Shown here: piece by piece, positions 28,846 through 30,544 of the stretch
How the letters are laid out: every line of letters begins with the position of its first letter
Position numbering within the stretch: position 1 is the stretch's first letter
Notes under the pieces: generated by a model
Database searches by the model: none
What the model was told of the DNA's origin: nothing
Seen by the model: only the letters and a program-made list of their open reading frames with translations
Assembly (NCBI GenBank): GCA_003427395.1
Contig: BFEA01000244.1
Coordinates: 568,108 to 598,651 of the forward strand
DNA: 30,544 bases
DNA from: Chara braunii
Lineage: Eukaryota; Streptophyta; Charophyceae; Charales; Characeae
Direction: 5' to 3'
Position numbers and translations under genes: made by a program

Positions 28846-30544
28846 ATCTGTATCTTTCAAGTCTTCAGTTCATGTCACACTTTCTAGCGTCCCTGGTATG
28901 AGAGTTTGAATACCTTACGGTCAGGGATGCAGGTTCCTCATGAACCAGGCCGCTTTGTCGGCCCCCAAAAAGGTTTAAGATAAATTTTATCTCACTTTCT
29001 TATATGTTGTTGGCTTGACTTGCCTCCGAACTTTATCAGCGGAGAAGTTACATTGTCCCTTGCCTTGACAGTGATGCCGACGATATTATCCATATGATAT
29101 TAACATTGAGGACACTCATTTTGTCAGCCATGCTGGGGATAGGGTACATCAAACCCTTTTTTTTTTCTCTGGCCTGAGTTAGAAGTGTCCTCAACTTCTC
29201 AAGCACTTACCAAACCCCATTCTCTTTACTCTAGTCTGGGACCTTTATCTAAATTTGTATATACATGCAAAACAACAAGTTTCACAGACAACAGACCATG
29301 TCCGCAGCAAGCAAGCTCCCTGATAGTTAGTAGTCAAGCAGTAGATAAATAAAATAAACCCAAAATAAATAATAAAGTATTATACAGTTCTTCACACCCA
29401 AAAGTTATTGATTGCCTTGGTTTCGACCCCCCACTGACCAGGAGTATACAGACCTCTCGGCAACCTGACAACCCTTGTTCAGTCCACCTCAGGCCAGGAC
29501 TAATCAGACCATTTGTCTTGACAGCCCCTTTAACCTGCCTCCAGGTCAGGACCACCATACCCACTACTTGAGTATGGTGACCCTTTGGCGCATCTCACGC
29601 CAGGCCAACCAGACTATAACGGGTCTGGTTACCCCATGATAGTAGACCTCCCTTCAGTCTAACTGTCCCGTACCTAGATTTGACCACTGTGATCGGGGAC
29701 CGGCTAACCCACCAGTTTTTGGCCTAGGTCGTTGGCTGCTCCGCCCGAATTTTTGAACGTGGGATCCGGTCTAACCAGGAATCCAGACTCTGGCGAACCT
29801 CACAGGATTGCATCCTTTGACTGCGGTAGGATTCCAACTGACCCCTTTTGACCTCACAGACCAGACTCCCGGAGTCTTAGCCTCAGTCAACTACGGAATT
29901 CGACACTCTTGTCGGGGACCTGCTGACCCCACCAGACTGCAACCTACTGCAAGAAGGCTCTGGCTGGTCCCGAGAATCAATGCATCTTGAGGTTAAAGAA
30001 GAAATCCTAGGCACAGACAGTCAAACAAACATCTGACCCCCACAATCAGACAGTCCATGCCCCAGATAACAGAATAGACATTTATTAAGAGACGTCACAT
30101 CAGTCTCACGAGGCACTAAACAACAACAACAAATAGCCGACAGTGCATTTCCAGAAAACCCCCCTTCAACCTCAGGAAATACAAAGTGTTGATCCCAAAG
30201 AGGTCCCTTCCCTCATATGAGAATCCTCTCAAGAGACCTTCCATTAGCCTCAATGAAGTATAGAGATAGTGGCCCCAGAGAGGTCCCTTCCCTCATCTGA
30301 GACAGAAGATGGACAACTTAGTTAAAAAACACGAAGTCCCCATGCTGACAACTCTCTGGTCAAGCAAGGCTGAACTTCTTTATGCCTATCTTCTTGATAG
30401 CTCTCTTGGACAGACAACTCAGTCAGAAGACACGAAGTCCCTGTACCGGCAACTCTCTGGTCAAGTAGAGCTGAACTTCTTTATGCCCGTCAGATTTTAT
30501 CTTCATCACAAGATTAATACAAGTTACTCTTTGATGTGCCATAA

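Larger units (their letters stand above)
18233..30544 (-). mobile_element. Element 2: giant-LTR, near-empty LTR retrotransposon, minus strand (runs off the window)
   Basis: Two direct copies begin at the plus-strand word TGTCGCACA (18233 and 25114) and can be followed collinearly to about 24268 and to the window end (30544). The copy at 25114 is preceded by a minus-strand tRNA-Asp primer-binding site. In the minus orientation the right copy is therefore the 5' LTR and the left copy the 3' LTR. The LTRs exceed 6 kb, while the space left for an internal domain is under 850 bases. No gag or pol is present. In a sampled 240 bases (21880-22120 against 28095-28335) the copies differ at roughly 11%. 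Known analogues are non-autonomous LARD and TRIM elements, but both have different LTR/internal proportions. Assembly collapse of the internal region is the main alternative. Confidence 0.7.
25114..30544 (-). repeat. 5' LTR of element 2 (right copy, cut by the window end)
   Basis: Collinear with 18233-24268, except that the 40-bp minisatellite is short and a 428-base block of the left copy (19233-19660) is absent. It carries the same landmarks: AATAAA on the minus strand (25189-25194), TATA box (27984-27990), ORF start (28375), the hairpin remnant and the tandem duplications. At least 5.4 kb of it is in the window. Confidence 0.8.

Overview
This window looks like nuclear, repeat-dominated eukaryotic DNA, probably from a green plant or a streptophyte alga. 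No intact host gene, rRNA gene or functional tRNA gene could be supported. The plant-lineage call rests on two LTR retrotransposons that both carry a primer-binding site (PBS) for the 3' end of tRNA-Asp, a choice typical of plant Ty3/Gypsy (Athila/Tat-like) elements. The gag-like protein also has the style I associate with charophyte (Chara-type) elements, but that is memory only and weak.

Layout. Bases 1-110 are a poly-T and G/C-rich edge that does not match the corresponding part of the other LTR. Element 1 (about 111-13172, plus strand) has a 5' LTR copy (111-2074), a tRNA-Asp PBS (2076-2094), a long leader, a frameshifted small ORF (3338-4036), a gag-like pseudogene with a CCHC zinc knuckle exposed only after a frame change (4563-5925), then about 5 kb with no recognisable pol, and a 3' LTR copy ending at 13172. 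The 3' part holds a family of imperfect hairpins with an ATAAG-type loop (7267-7387 and 10241-10844) and a tRNA-Lys-like segment. Bases 13173-18232 are non-coding: a degenerate repeat, a G-rich tract, an A/T-rich low-complexity block, and (TG)n and (AATC)n microsatellites.

Element 2 (18233 to beyond the window end, minus strand) is the most unusual object. Two long, roughly 89% identical direct copies (18233 to at least 24268, and 25114 to at least 30544) are separated by less than 850 bases. A 16-base perfect tRNA-Asp PBS on the minus strand lies 4 bases from the end of the second copy. This is the arrangement of an LTR element with giant LTRs (at least 6 kb) and almost no internal domain. 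Inside the LTRs, in the opposite orientation, are a conserved TATA box and a small basic ORF (22162 and 28375), a 40-bp minisatellite and a striking 20-bp periodic array.

Functional picture. Neither element shows a recognisable reverse transcriptase or integrase, so both are decayed or depend on an autonomous partner. The shared tRNA-Asp primer is consistent with related partners. A 38-base Nextera mate-pair junction adapter at 18844-18881, flanked by a 117-base duplication, is a sequencing or assembly artefact inside element 2. Structural conclusions there need long-read confirmation.
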